From Phycisphaerae bacterium (GTDB taxonomy: Bacteria; Planctomycetota; Phycisphaerae; Sedimentisphaerales; Anaerohalosphaeraceae): a DNA stretch of 12,615 bases. This document shows, one piece after another, positions 1 through 6,255 of this stretch. Within the stretch, counting starts at the first letter, position 1. Every line of letters begins with the position of its first letter. Location: positions 1-12,615 of the forward strand of contig JAIPFN010000165.1 in assembly GCA_021736615.1 (NCBI GenBank). Direction: 5' to 3'. The translations under genes and the position numbers were made by a program. The notes beneath the pieces were generated by a model. It did no database searches. It saw only the letters and a list, made by a program, of their open reading frames with translations, and was not told where the DNA came from.

Positions 1-107
1 GATTGGAAGGTGCCAACAATAAGATCAAGGTTATTAAACGTAAAGCTTATGGCTTTCATGACTCAAAATATTTCGCATTAAAAGTAAAACAGGCCTTCGC
101 AGCCTGA
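1..107 (+). CDS. ISL3-family transposase, C-terminal end (5' part outside window)
   Basis: Reading from base 3, the frame encodes 34 residues and then TGA at 105-107. The peptide contains NNKIKVIKRKAYGF, HDSKYFAL and a short Ala-rich end. This matches the conserved C-terminus of ISL3-type (IS204/IS1001/IS1165-like) DDE transposases, where an E-G-N-N-KIK-x-IKR-x-A-YG-F segment carries the last catalytic glutamate region; the LEG at the start of the visible peptide fits that glutamate. Such enzymes cut and paste their own insertion sequence. Only the tail is visible, so intactness of the rest cannot be judged. The gene lies directly against the likely IS end at about 137 and the ankyrin gene beyond it. 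The family call is from recognised residues only and is fairly secure for so short a piece. Confidence 0.75.
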   Translation, partial: LEGANNKIKVIKRKAYGFHDSKYFALKVKQAFAA

Positions 108-137
108 TAAATTAACCAACTTTTTGGGAGTTGAACC
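1..137 (+). mobile_element. Right end of an ISL3-type insertion sequence
   Basis: The transposase stop codon is at 107. About 10 bases further on, bases 116-137 read outward-in on the minus strand as GGTTCAACTCCCAAAAAGTT, which resembles terminal inverted repeats of ISL3-family elements (GG-rich start, then a short T/A tract). ISL3 elements usually duplicate 8 bases of target; if the end is 137, the duplicate would be TTTTATTA at 138-145. The left end is outside the window, so neither the inverted repeat pairing nor the duplication can be confirmed. The exact boundary is inferred. Confidence 0.45.
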
Positions 138-1614
138 TTTTATTATTATTACATTTAATATTGCTATTGTTGCGGAGGATAGCAAAGCAAAGTTTTCCGG
201 CAAGGAAATGAGCGTCTCTGATTTTCATAAAGCAGTTAAAGATGGTGATTCTAAAAAAGTTAAGGTATATTTGGAAAATGGGGGAGATGTCAATTCTGTT
301 GATCGCAATGGGTTGACTGCTTTGCATCTGGCGTCATTTCCAATGTTCTCAAAGCATGATAATATTGATATTATAAAAATGCTTCTTGATAAACAAGCGG
401 ACATGGAAAAAAAAGATGCTAAATCCGGTCTTACCCCTTTGGGGGTGGCAGTGAGATTTGGCTATGTTGATGCGGTTAGACTTTTGGTTAACAGGGGAGC
501 AAATGTAAAAATTCTTGATAAGCACAATAAGCCGGTACTCACTGATTCTCCTGAAATCGAAGAGATTCTGATATTGAAGAATTGGGAGAGTAAGAAATTT
601 AATTCAAAGCTTGCCAATAGTTTTATTCCATATGCGGCTGAGAAAGGGCAGGTTAAACTTCTTAAAAAAGCAATAAAAGATGGGGGTGATGTTAACCAGA
701 AAGATATCCATTTTGGAGTGGCTATCTGGAATGCATGCAACAAAAAGCATAAAGAAGCGGTTGAGATACTAATTAAAAATGGTGCTGATATAAATGTCAT
801 GGGTCCTGCTGGAACCCTGCTGCATATAGCAGCAAATGGGAATTATGAATTCTGGCGTGAAAAGGAAGCAAAAAAGGCGGCTTTGGAGATCATTAAGATA
901 TTGCTTGATAAGGGTGTTGACCCCAGTATCGGTGATAAGTTCGGCATAAGGCCATTTGAAACAGCAGGTGATGAAGAAATTAAGAAATTGATCTTCATGC
1001 ACCCTTCATGTGCGAAGGTTGATGACAAGTTTGGGAAAACGTCTCTTTACTATGCTGTTAAACAAAAAGATTTAAAAACTGCTAAGAAATTGATAGAAGC
1101 AGGTGCTGATGTGAATGCGAAAAGTAAATTTGCACGGTCGATTTTACACATTGCTATAGAATCCAGAGAAATCGAGATGGTGCGTTTACTTATCGCATCA
1201 AAGGCCGACATTAATATCAAAGGCAATGGCAATTTCTATCCTTTACGAGTTGCAGTTGAAACAGGAATGATAGAGCTAGTTGATCTGCTGATATCAAAAG
1301 GTGCGGATGTTAACCCCAAAAAAGCAAATTTAGCTACTCCGTTATGGGTAGCATCTAAAAAAGGCTACAGCGAGATAGTGAAAATGCTGCTGGCAAAAAA
1401 GGCGGATATAAATGCAACTTTCACAAAAGGCGTTACCTCACTTTGGATAGCTTCAGAGCGTGGTCACAGCGATATAGTGAAACAATTGTTAGAAGCTGGT
1501 GCTAATGTGAATGTGAAGAATCGTTATGGTGAAACACCATTGTCTATAGCTTCAAAGAATCGTCATTACAAGGTTGTTGAACTGTTAGAAAAAAATGGGG
1601 CTAAGAAGAACTAA
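124..1614 (+). CDS. Ankyrin-repeat protein, probably 5'-truncated by an IS
   Basis: The protein consists almost wholly of ankyrin repeats, the 33-residue helix-turn-helix units that bind other proteins. About 12 to 14 are visible in two runs (residues about 33-135 and 175-496). The clearest contain GLTALHLAS, GLTPLGVAVRFG, TPLWVASKKG, TSLWIASERGHSDIVKQLL and ETPLSIASKN. No catalytic domain is fused, so the target is unknown. The frame opens with TTG at 124, whose first codons lie inside the likely IS terminus. The next ATG (208, MSVSDFHKAV) has an AAGGA directly against it and no well-spaced ribosome site. Residues 6-18 (FIIITFNIAIVAE) look like the tail of a signal peptide, so an exported ankyrin protein may have lost its original start when the IS inserted. 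It is AT-richer and uses more T-ending codons than the genes downstream. The reading frame is otherwise intact. Confidence 0.8.
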   Translation: MGVEPFIIITFNIAIVAEDSKAKFSGKEMSVSDFHKAVKDGDSKKVKVYLENGGDVNSVDRNGLTALHLASFPMFSKHDNIDIIKMLLDKQADMEKKDAKSGLTPLGVAVRFGYVDAVRLLVNRGANVKILDKHNKPVLTDSPEIEEILILKNWESKKFNSKLANSFIPYAAEKGQVKLLKKAIKDGGDVNQKDIHFGVAIWNACNKKHKEAVEILIKNGADINVMGPAGTLLHIAANGNYEFWREKEAKKAALEIIKILLDKGVDPSIGDKFGIRPFETAGDEEIKKLIFMHPSCAKVDDKFGKTSLYYAVKQKDLKTAKKLIEAGADVNAKSKFARSILHIAIESREIEMVRLLIASKADINIKGNGNFYPLRVAVETGMIELVDLLISKGADVNPKKANLATPLWVASKKGYSEIVKMLLAKKADINATFTKGVTSLWIASERGHSDIVKQLLEAGANVNVKNRYGETPLSIASKNRHYKVVELLEKNGAKKN

Positions 1615-1626
1615 CTAGAGAATTAA

Positions 1627-1660
1627 AACAGGTGAATTAAGGCCTGTTGTGTATTTATTT
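1627..1660. terminator. Weak two-way terminator candidate
   Basis: AACAGG (1627-1632) pairs with CCTGTT (1643-1648) around a 10-base loop and is followed by a T-rich stretch (GTGTATTTATTTT). On the minus strand the same stem is followed by TTAATT. It lies between the converging ankyrin and metalloprotease genes, where a shared terminator is expected, but the stem is short and the T tracts are interrupted. Confidence 0.25.
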
Positions 1661-1698
1661 TGAAATAGCCATTTAGCCCGCTTCAAACCGCTCTAATA

Positions 1699-2463
1699 TT
1701 ACTGGTAATGCGATCCCGGGTAGAGAATATTTAGAGCCATGGAGTGAATCGGGCTAAATACGAAGTCAAACAGGTTCCATGCGATTATCAGCCCCACAAA
1801 GCTTGCCGTCGGGTTTGACATCAACTGCCGATATTTCGCAAGCGACTCGCCTTTCAGCGACAATTCCAACAGTGCCGTCCCGTCAAGCGGTGGAACCGGG
1901 ATCAGGTTAAACACAAACAAAAGACAATTCAGCGAAAACAGCAGGCTCAGCATAACAGCCGGCCCGGTAGCGATCCCAGGCGAAACCGCCTCAACAACAG
2001 TAGAAAATAGTATCGTTTCAGGTTTATAAAACCACCCGGCCCAGATCCCGACATGTATCAAAATCCCCGCGACCACCACAAGCAGCAAATTAGACGCAGG
2101 CCCGGCAAGGCCCATATACGCCGCTTTCTTCGGGTTTCTCGCCGCCCAGACCGGGTCATAAGGAGCACTCGCCCATCCGATCATAAACCCGCCAAGAGCA
2201 TACGATACCAAAGGAACTAAAATCGTCCCGAACGGTTCACGCATAATATGCGGCAACGGGTGCAAACTGACCTGCCCGCCCCGATGGGCCGTGTCGTCGC
2301 CGAATTTCAGCGCCGCAAACGCATGCGAAGCCTCATGGACGGTTACCGAAATAACAAAAACGATATACCAGATCATACCAAGCAATATAAAATTCAAACC
2401 AGGTTCTCCAATTACAAAAAAAATATTTATTATCAGCCAAGCCATCATATTCAGACAAAACAC
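1699..2463 (-). CDS. Site-2-protease-type zinc metalloprotease (peptidase M50)
   Basis: This is a membrane-embedded zinc protease of the S2P/M50 superfamily, which cleaves transmembrane segments of other proteins. The zinc motif HEASH (residues 43-47, HExxH) lies at the end of a hydrophobic segment. The third ligand motif NLIPVPPLDG (186-195, with Asp194) lies in a later hydrophobic segment. Between them is GLAGPASN (118-125), also typical of the family. At 254 residues with several membrane segments and no PDZ domain, it resembles the short rhomboid-sized S2P group rather than RseP. The start used is GTG at 2463; ATG codons at 2448 and 2445 would shorten it by five or six residues, and none has a clear ribosome site. 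It is transcribed away from hppA and toward the ankyrin gene. The substrate cannot be told from context. Confidence 0.88.
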   Translation of the reverse strand: MFCLNMMAWLIINIFFVIGEPGLNFILLGMIWYIVFVISVTVHEASHAFAALKFGDDTAHRGGQVSLHPLPHIMREPFGTILVPLVSYALGGFMIGWASAPYDPVWAARNPKKAAYMGLAGPASNLLLVVVAGILIHVGIWAGWFYKPETILFSTVVEAVSPGIATGPAVMLSLLFSLNCLLFVFNLIPVPPLDGTALLELSLKGESLAKYRQLMSNPTASFVGLIIAWNLFDFVFSPIHSMALNILYPGSHYQ

Positions 2464-2746
2464 AATAATACCCGGACAATCTTCGTCATCAAAGCAAAAT
2501 CACGAAACAAAATACTGATAAACCCAATCAAGCTTATATTAATAAGTATAAATCCCGGCCGCAAACCGCTCGACTGCAAATAAACCCTACTAAACAACTA
2601 GTGTTACGGGTCTTTTCGCTTATATAAATTATGCAATTATTTCCTTTTTCCCCGGGGATAACGCTTGCAATTCTGTCCTGAATCTATAAACTAGCCAGCG
2701 AGTATATAAACCTCCTCTAATTTTATGTTATGAAAGGAAAAGTATT
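2464..2746. promoter_or_regulatory. Divergent intergenic region between protease gene and hppA
   Basis: This AT-rich gap must hold promoters for both flanking genes. On the plus strand TATAAA occurs at 2685-2690 with TTGCAA at 2665-2670, but the 14-base spacing is short for a sigma-70-type promoter. A second TATATAAAC lies near 2703. A GAAAGGAAAAG stretch just before the hppA ATG (2747) is a good ribosome binding site. No convincing protease-gene promoter is seen. Confidence 0.3.
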
Positions 2747-5152
2747 ATGAAGGGACTTTTAAAGTCAATGGTATTTTCAGCGCCGCTGATGGCGTTGGCA
2801 TCAACTGCAATGGCTGCAGATGAAGTAGCAGGCGAAGCCGCAACCGCTGCCGGTATTCCGGGCCTATGGTGGATCGCTCCGATTTCTTCGATCGTCGCAC
2901 TTGTCTTCGCGGTCGTCTTCTATAAGAAGATGATGTCTGCGTCGGAAGGTAACGACAAAATGATTGAGATCGCCCAGTACGTACGCGAAGGTGCATACGC
3001 TTACCTCTTCAGGCAGTACAAAGTGGTAACATGGGTTTTTGCGATTCTCCTGGTCATCTTCACTATCCTTTCATACATGGGCGTGCAGAACCCATTCGTA
3101 CCTATCGCGTTCCTGACCGGCGGTTTCTTCAGCGGTCTTTGCGGTTTCCTCGGTATGAAGACCGCGACAAACGCATCTGCAAGAACTGCCCAGGGTTGCA
3201 GCGAAAGCCTCAACCGTGGTCTCACCGTCGCTTTCCGTTCTGGTGCTGTAATGGGTCTGGTAGTAGTAGGCTTCGGTCTTCTTGATATTTCACTCTGGTA
3301 CCTCCTCCTTGATCAGGTAGTTTACACGACAGACAATATGGCCAACGGCCTGTCATTCCTTGGCCTTGACCTTGTTAAGGCAGGCATGGGCGAAGACCAC
3401 AAGCTCGTCGAGATAACAACAACGATGATCACATTCGGTATGGGTGCTTCAACTCAGGCTCTCTTCGCACGTGTCGGCGGCGGTATCTACACCAAGGCCG
3501 CAGACGTCGGTGCCGACCTTGTTGGTAAAGTCGAAGCCGGTATTCCCGAAGACGATCCGCGTAACCCCGCGACAATCGCCGACAACGTTGGTGACAACGT
3601 AGGCGACGTAGCCGGTATGGGTGCCGACCTCTACGAATCTTACTGTGGTTCGATCCTCGCTACCGCCGCTCTCGGTGCTGCTCTTCCGGGTCTTAGCCCA
3701 ACAGCCAGAACATTCGCGGTTCTTTCTCCGATGATCGTCGCCGGTATCGGTACTATCCTTTCGATCATCGGTATGTACATGGTTAAGTGTAAAGAGGGTG
3801 CCACCCAGAAGAATCTGCTTAACGCACTTATGTTCGGTACTCTCGGCTCCAGCGTTATGATTCTGGCAGTTCTGGCAGGTATGGCAGGCATAGGCCTGAT
3901 CGGCTGGGGCATCTTCGGTTCTGTATGTTCCGGTCTTATCGCCGGTGTTCTTATTGGCCAGCTCACAGAGTACTATACATCTGCCGAGTACAAACCGACA
4001 AAAGGTATTGCAGAGCAGGCTCAGATGGGCCCTGCAACAACCATCATCGACGGTTTCGGTACTGGTATGTACAGTGCAGGTCTTCCCGTAATCGTTATAT
4101 CTATCGGTATCCTCTGTGCATACGGTTTCGCCGGCGGATTCAGCAACATGCCTATGGGTCTCTACGGTATTGGTTTTGCTGCTGTTGGTATGCTTTCAAC
4201 TCTCGGTATCACACTGGCCACTGACGCGTTCGGTCCTATCGCCGACAACGCCGGCGGTAACGCCGAAATGAGCGGTCTCGATCCTATAGTTAGACAGCGA
4301 ACAGACGCTCTTGACTCACTCGGTAACACAACCGCAGCGACCGGCAAAGGTTTCGCGATCGGTTCTGCCGCTCTGACGGCAATGGCTCTTCTCGCCGCGT
4401 ATATTGAAGAAGTTCGCATCTGGATCGGCAGACTCGCCGAACAGGCTGCTGACGGTATCTATACCGTTGGTACTGTAGCATTCTCTAAAGACGGTGCAGG
4501 CGAAACTATCGCTATCGCAACCGCTAAGATTTCTGACTTTATTGCAGCTTATGACCTGACGATCATGAACCCAAAGGTTATCTGCGGAATGTTCGTCGGT
4601 GCCATGATGGCATTCGTATTCTCGGCTATGACAATGAAGGCTGTCGGCCGTGCAGCCGGTGCGATGGTTAACGAAGTACGCCGTCAGTTCAGAGAAATCC
4701 CGGGTATCCTCGATGGTACCGGCAAACCTGACTATGCAGAGTGCGTAGCTATCTCCACTGCCGGTGCTCAGAGGGAAATGATTCTTCCTTCGGCCCTGGC
4801 TATCATCGTTCCTGTAGGTACCGGTCTGGTACTCGGTGTTGGCGGTGTTATGGGTCTCCTTCTTGGCGGCCTGACTGCTGGTTTCGTACTGGCTATCACC
4901 CTCAATAACGCCGGTGGTGCATGGGACAATGCCAAAAAGTACATCGAAAACGGTGCTTTCGGCGGTAAAGGCTCAGAAGCCCACAAGGCCGGTGTTGTCG
5001 GCGATACAGTCGGCGACCCGTTCAAGGACACTTCAGGTCCTTCGCTCAACATCCTAATCAAGTTGATGACGATGGTAAGTGTCGTGTTCTCAGGCGTAGT
5101 TGTTAAATTCGGTACCATCATCTCCGATTTCCTCCACATGAGCGGCAACTAA
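2747..5152 (+). CDS. hppA: Membrane-bound ion-pumping pyrophosphatase
   Basis: This enzyme hydrolyses pyrophosphate in the membrane and uses the energy to pump H+ or Na+ out of the cytoplasm. At 801 residues it is at the long end for the family. Both active-site signatures are present: EDDPRNPATIADNVGDNVGD (residues 268-287), preceded by GADLVGKVEAG, and DTVGDPFKDTSGPSLN starting at Asp753. Many hydrophobic segments match the usual 15 to 17 membrane helices. The GNTTAATGKG segment (526-535) has Ala where K+-independent enzymes carry Lys, which predicts K+ dependence. Whether it pumps H+ or Na+ cannot be settled by eye. The N-terminus (KSMVFSAPLMALASTAMAAD) resembles a cleavable signal peptide with an A-M-A cleavage site. 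A clear ribosome site precedes the ATG, a strong terminator follows the stop, and biased codon use suggests high expression as a single-gene unit. Confidence 0.97.
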   Translation: MKGLLKSMVFSAPLMALASTAMAADEVAGEAATAAGIPGLWWIAPISSIVALVFAVVFYKKMMSASEGNDKMIEIAQYVREGAYAYLFRQYKVVTWVFAILLVIFTILSYMGVQNPFVPIAFLTGGFFSGLCGFLGMKTATNASARTAQGCSESLNRGLTVAFRSGAVMGLVVVGFGLLDISLWYLLLDQVVYTTDNMANGLSFLGLDLVKAGMGEDHKLVEITTTMITFGMGASTQALFARVGGGIYTKAADVGADLVGKVEAGIPEDDPRNPATIADNVGDNVGDVAGMGADLYESYCGSILATAALGAALPGLSPTARTFAVLSPMIVAGIGTILSIIGMYMVKCKEGATQKNLLNALMFGTLGSSVMILAVLAGMAGIGLIGWGIFGSVCSGLIAGVLIGQLTEYYTSAEYKPTKGIAEQAQMGPATTIIDGFGTGMYSAGLPVIVISIGILCAYGFAGGFSNMPMGLYGIGFAAVGMLSTLGITLATDAFGPIADNAGGNAEMSGLDPIVRQRTDALDSLGNTTAATGKGFAIGSAALTAMALLAAYIEEVRIWIGRLAEQAADGIYTVGTVAFSKDGAGETIAIATAKISDFIAAYDLTIMNPKVICGMFVGAMMAFVFSAMTMKAVGRAAGAMVNEVRRQFREIPGILDGTGKPDYAECVAISTAGAQREMILPSALAIIVPVGTGLVLGVGGVMGLLLGGLTAGFVLAITLNNAGGAWDNAKKYIENGAFGGKGSEAHKAGVVGDTVGDPFKDTSGPSLNILIKLMTMVSVVFSGVVVKFGTIISDFLHMSGN

Positions 5153-5195
5153 CCTGAATACAGTTTGACATACAGCAGCAATTTGTGTATCCTAT

Positions 5196-5229
5196 CGGGG
5201 CAACCAGAAATGGCTGCCCCGTTTTTTTT
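5196..5229 (+). terminator. Strong intrinsic terminator of hppA
   Basis: CGGGGCA (5196-5202) pairs perfectly with TGCCCCG (5215-5221). After one A/C mismatch the stem continues with CCA/TGG around a GAAA loop (5207-5210), and eight T residues follow (5222-5229). It begins 43 bases after the hppA stop codon and is a textbook Rho-independent terminator. Confidence 0.93.
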
Positions 5230-5230
5230 G

Positions 5231-5256
5231 TACCGCCGGCATCCTGCCGGCAATGT
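5231..5256. repeat. GC-rich palindromic repeat, copy 1
   Basis: GCCGGCA (5235-5241) and TGCCGGC (5245-5251) form a perfect 7-base inverted repeat around TCC. The surrounding 26 bases, from TACCGC to TGT, align with 11321-11346 downstream of yggS. A related hairpin lies at 5911-5929 and a related half at 10401-10420. All four sit next to gene ends, which suggests a dispersed REP-like element. Confidence 0.6.
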
Positions 5257-5265
5257 TTTTACTTG

Positions 5266-5302
5266 GGTATTCGATGTTCCTTGTTCAGTATTGGATATTC
5301 AA
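5266..5302. repeat. Single arm of the GAACAAGGAATA repeat family
   Basis: The stretch contains TATTCGATGTTCCTTGTTC and TATTGGATATTCAA, the same words as the arms of the larger palindromes at 5972-6077 and 8696-8812. No second arm is seen nearby, so this copy is a half element. Confidence 0.6.
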
Positions 5303-5333
5303 GCAGTAGCGTGGACCGCAAGCGACACGCAAA

Positions 5334-5359
5334 AACAAGCAATACTAACAAAAGTTGTA
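5334..5359 (+). repeat. AACAAGC-N9-AAAAGTTGTA direct repeat, diverged copy
   Basis: AACAAGC (5334-5340) and AAAAGTTGTA (5350-5359) are separated by nine bases, exactly as in the copy at 6126-6163 and (with one change) the copy at 8096-8133. The left part of the 38-base unit has diverged here. Confidence 0.55.
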
Positions 5360-5414
5360 AGCAAAGCCAGGCAAAGCGGTTTTGGAATTTTGGTTATTAG
5401 TATTTTGAAGTTGT

Positions 5415-5442
5415 TTAGAATTTAGAATTTAGAGATTAGAAT
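5415..5442. repeat. Four-unit 7-base tandem repeat (TTAGAAT)
   Basis: Four consecutive heptamers read TTAGAAT, TTAGAAT, TTAGAGA, TTAGAAT. It resembles in form, but not in sequence, the four-unit heptamer arrays at 8043-8070 and 10480-10507. Confidence 0.85.
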
Positions 5443-5460
5443 TTCGTATTTTATTTTATT

Positions 5461-5487
5461 TCCGTGTAATCCGCGAAATCCGCGGTT
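5461..5487. repeat. Three-unit 9-base repeat (TCCGCGAAA type)
   Basis: Three nonamers, TCCGTGTAA, TCCGCGAAA and TCCGCGGTT, stand in tandem just before rsfS. Close relatives lie before argS (6213-6230) and before the YjbQ gene (8181-8208), in the same orientation. Confidence 0.85.
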
Positions 5488-5509
5488 AATAAATCGCAAA
5501 GGTCAAAAA

Positions 5510-5911
5510 GTGACAAAAAAAGAATCAATAGACAGTAAAGAGTTAGCAATCCAGGCCGCCCGCATCGCTACCGAGCTTAACAGCAGAGATGTAATGGTAG
5601 TCGACCTCCGCGGAATAAGCCCGGCGACGGATTTCTTCGTAATCGCCACCAGCACAAGCGACCGCCAGGGCAGAACCGTCGTCGACGACATATCCGTATT
5701 CGCCAAGGCCCACGGTTACCCGCGTTTCGGCCTTGCCGGCCACGAGCAGGGCCAGTGGATTCTCGCCGACTTCGTAGATGTAGTGGTCCACGTATTCGAC
5801 GAAGAGTACAGAAACTACTACGAGTTGGAAACCCTGTGGGGAGACGCAAAGCAGTTAGAACTGCCCGAGTTCAAAAAACCACACGCCCCCCACGCTCAGC
5901 CGGAACAGTAG
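5510..5911 (+). CDS. rsfS: Ribosomal silencing factor RsfS (Iojap family)
   Basis: RsfS binds ribosomal protein uL14 on the large subunit and blocks joining with the small subunit, slowing translation when nutrients are short. The family core is intact: LAIQAARIATELNSRDVMVVDL (residues 12-33), SPATDFFVIAT (37-47), the GLAGHEQGQWILADF segment (74-88) with Trp83, DVVVHVF (90-96) and YYELETLWGDA (103-113). The 133-residue length exceeds the roughly 105 of the E. coli protein because of a Pro/His-rich tail after residue 114. The start is GTG at 5510, preceded by a modest AAAGGT; no ATG lies nearby in frame and the encoded N-terminus fits the family. The usual neighbours nadD and holA are absent, and a hairpin terminator overlaps the stop codon, so it is probably a single-gene unit. 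Confidence 0.94.
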   Translation: MTKKESIDSKELAIQAARIATELNSRDVMVVDLRGISPATDFFVIATSTSDRQGRTVVDDISVFAKAHGYPRFGLAGHEQGQWILADFVDVVVHVFDEEYRNYYELETLWGDAKQLELPEFKKPHAPHAQPEQ

Positions 5912-5938
5912 CGGGGGCTTCCAGCCCGCAGCTTTTTT
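5911..5938 (+). terminator. rsfS terminator formed by a GC-rich repeat hairpin
   Basis: GCGGGGGCT and AGCCCGC pair around TCC (one two-base bulge), and six T residues follow at 5933-5938. It begins at the last base of the rsfS stop codon. The hairpin core, CTTCCAGCC, is shared with 11321-11346, so a dispersed repeat seems to serve as terminator here. Confidence 0.75.
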
Positions 5939-5971
5939 GTATACGCAGGGTGTGCTTCAGTTGAACTAATC

Positions 5972-6077
5972 TTGAATATCCAATAACGAACAAGGAATAA
6001 CCAATGGCCAATGAAAAACAACTCAACGCCTGCTTTACTTCATTATTCGATATTCCTTGTTCATTATTGGATGTTCG
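5972..6077. repeat. 106-base imperfect palindrome (GAACAAGGAATA family)
   Basis: The left arm is 5972-6015 and the right arm 6039-6077. Within them a 22-base core in the left arm (ATCCAATAACGAACAAGG and the next ATA) matches the reverse complement of the right arm at 21 of 22 positions. The loop is about 23 bases. A second palindrome with the same core lies at 8696-8812. Transcribed, it would form a long hairpin. Confidence 0.75.
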
Positions 6078-6099
6078 CTTTTATTGTTTTTCTCTTTTT

Positions 6100-6127
6100 C
6101 CTCTGTGGTCCTCTGTGCCCTCTGTGG
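6100..6127. repeat. CTCTGTG tandem repeat
   Basis: Three units, CCTCTGTGGT, CCTCTGTGC and CCTCTGTGG, stand in tandem and run straight into the 38-base direct repeat. Confidence 0.85.
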
Positions 6128-6163
6128 CAAAAAGGAGAACAAGCGAGAATCACAAAAGTTGTA
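6126..6163 (+). repeat. 38-base direct repeat upstream of argS
   Basis: The segment matches 8096-8133 at 35 of 38 positions. Shared words are GGCAAAAAGGA, AACAAGCGAGAAT and AAGTTGTA. It lies 93 bases before the argS start; the other copy lies 91 bases before the YjbQ-gene start, so position relative to the gene is conserved. Confidence 0.85.
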
Positions 6164-6212
6164 AATGATATGTGACAAAACAAACATAGCAGTATTTTTA
6201 ATTTAAAAATAA

Positions 6213-6230
6213 TCCGCGAAATCCGCGGAT
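6213..6230. repeat. Two-unit 9-base repeat before argS
   Basis: TCCGCGAAA and TCCGCGGAT stand in tandem 26 bases before the argS ATG. They correspond to the last two units of the three-unit arrays at 5461-5487 and 8181-8208. Confidence 0.8.
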
Positions 6231-6255
6231 AAAAAAACAAAACAGGAAAGACCCA

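Larger units (their letters stand above)
5153..5509. other. Intergenic region hppA-rsfS, a mosaic of repeats
   Basis: This 357-base gap contains no convincing gene. In order it holds the hppA terminator, a GC-rich palindrome (5231-5256), a single arm of the GAACAAGGAATA palindrome family (5266-5302), a diverged copy of the AACAAGC...AAGTTGTA direct repeat (5334-5359), a four-unit 7-base tandem repeat (5415-5442) and a three-unit 9-base repeat (5461-5487) ending 22 bases before the rsfS start. Short open frames that run through it (for example 5165-5425) cross the terminator and the repeats and are not believable genes. Confidence 0.75.
5912..6255. other. Intergenic region rsfS-argS, a mosaic of repeats
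   Basis: This 344-base gap holds no believable gene. After the terminator come a 106-base imperfect palindrome (5972-6077), a CTCTGTG tandem repeat (6100-6127), the 38-base direct repeat (6126-6163), an AT-rich stretch and a two-unit 9-base repeat (6213-6230). A ribosome site, AGGAAAG, follows at 6244-6250. No convincing promoter hexamers were recognised, although one is needed after the terminator. Confidence 0.75.

Noticed and set aside
124..1614. Ankyrin gene and neighbouring transposase as part of a toxin or defence system
   Set aside because: No effector domain is fused to the repeats, no partner gene is visible, and the adjacency is better explained by an IS landing in the gene.
2248..2583. 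Plus-strand open frames opposite the 5' part of the metalloprotease gene
   Set aside because: They are antisense shadows of a gene with intact HExxH and LDG motifs, and have no family features.
5165..5425. Open frame of 86 codons after hppA
   Set aside because: It reads through the hppA terminator, the GC-rich palindrome and several dispersed repeats, has no ribosome site, and resembles no family.
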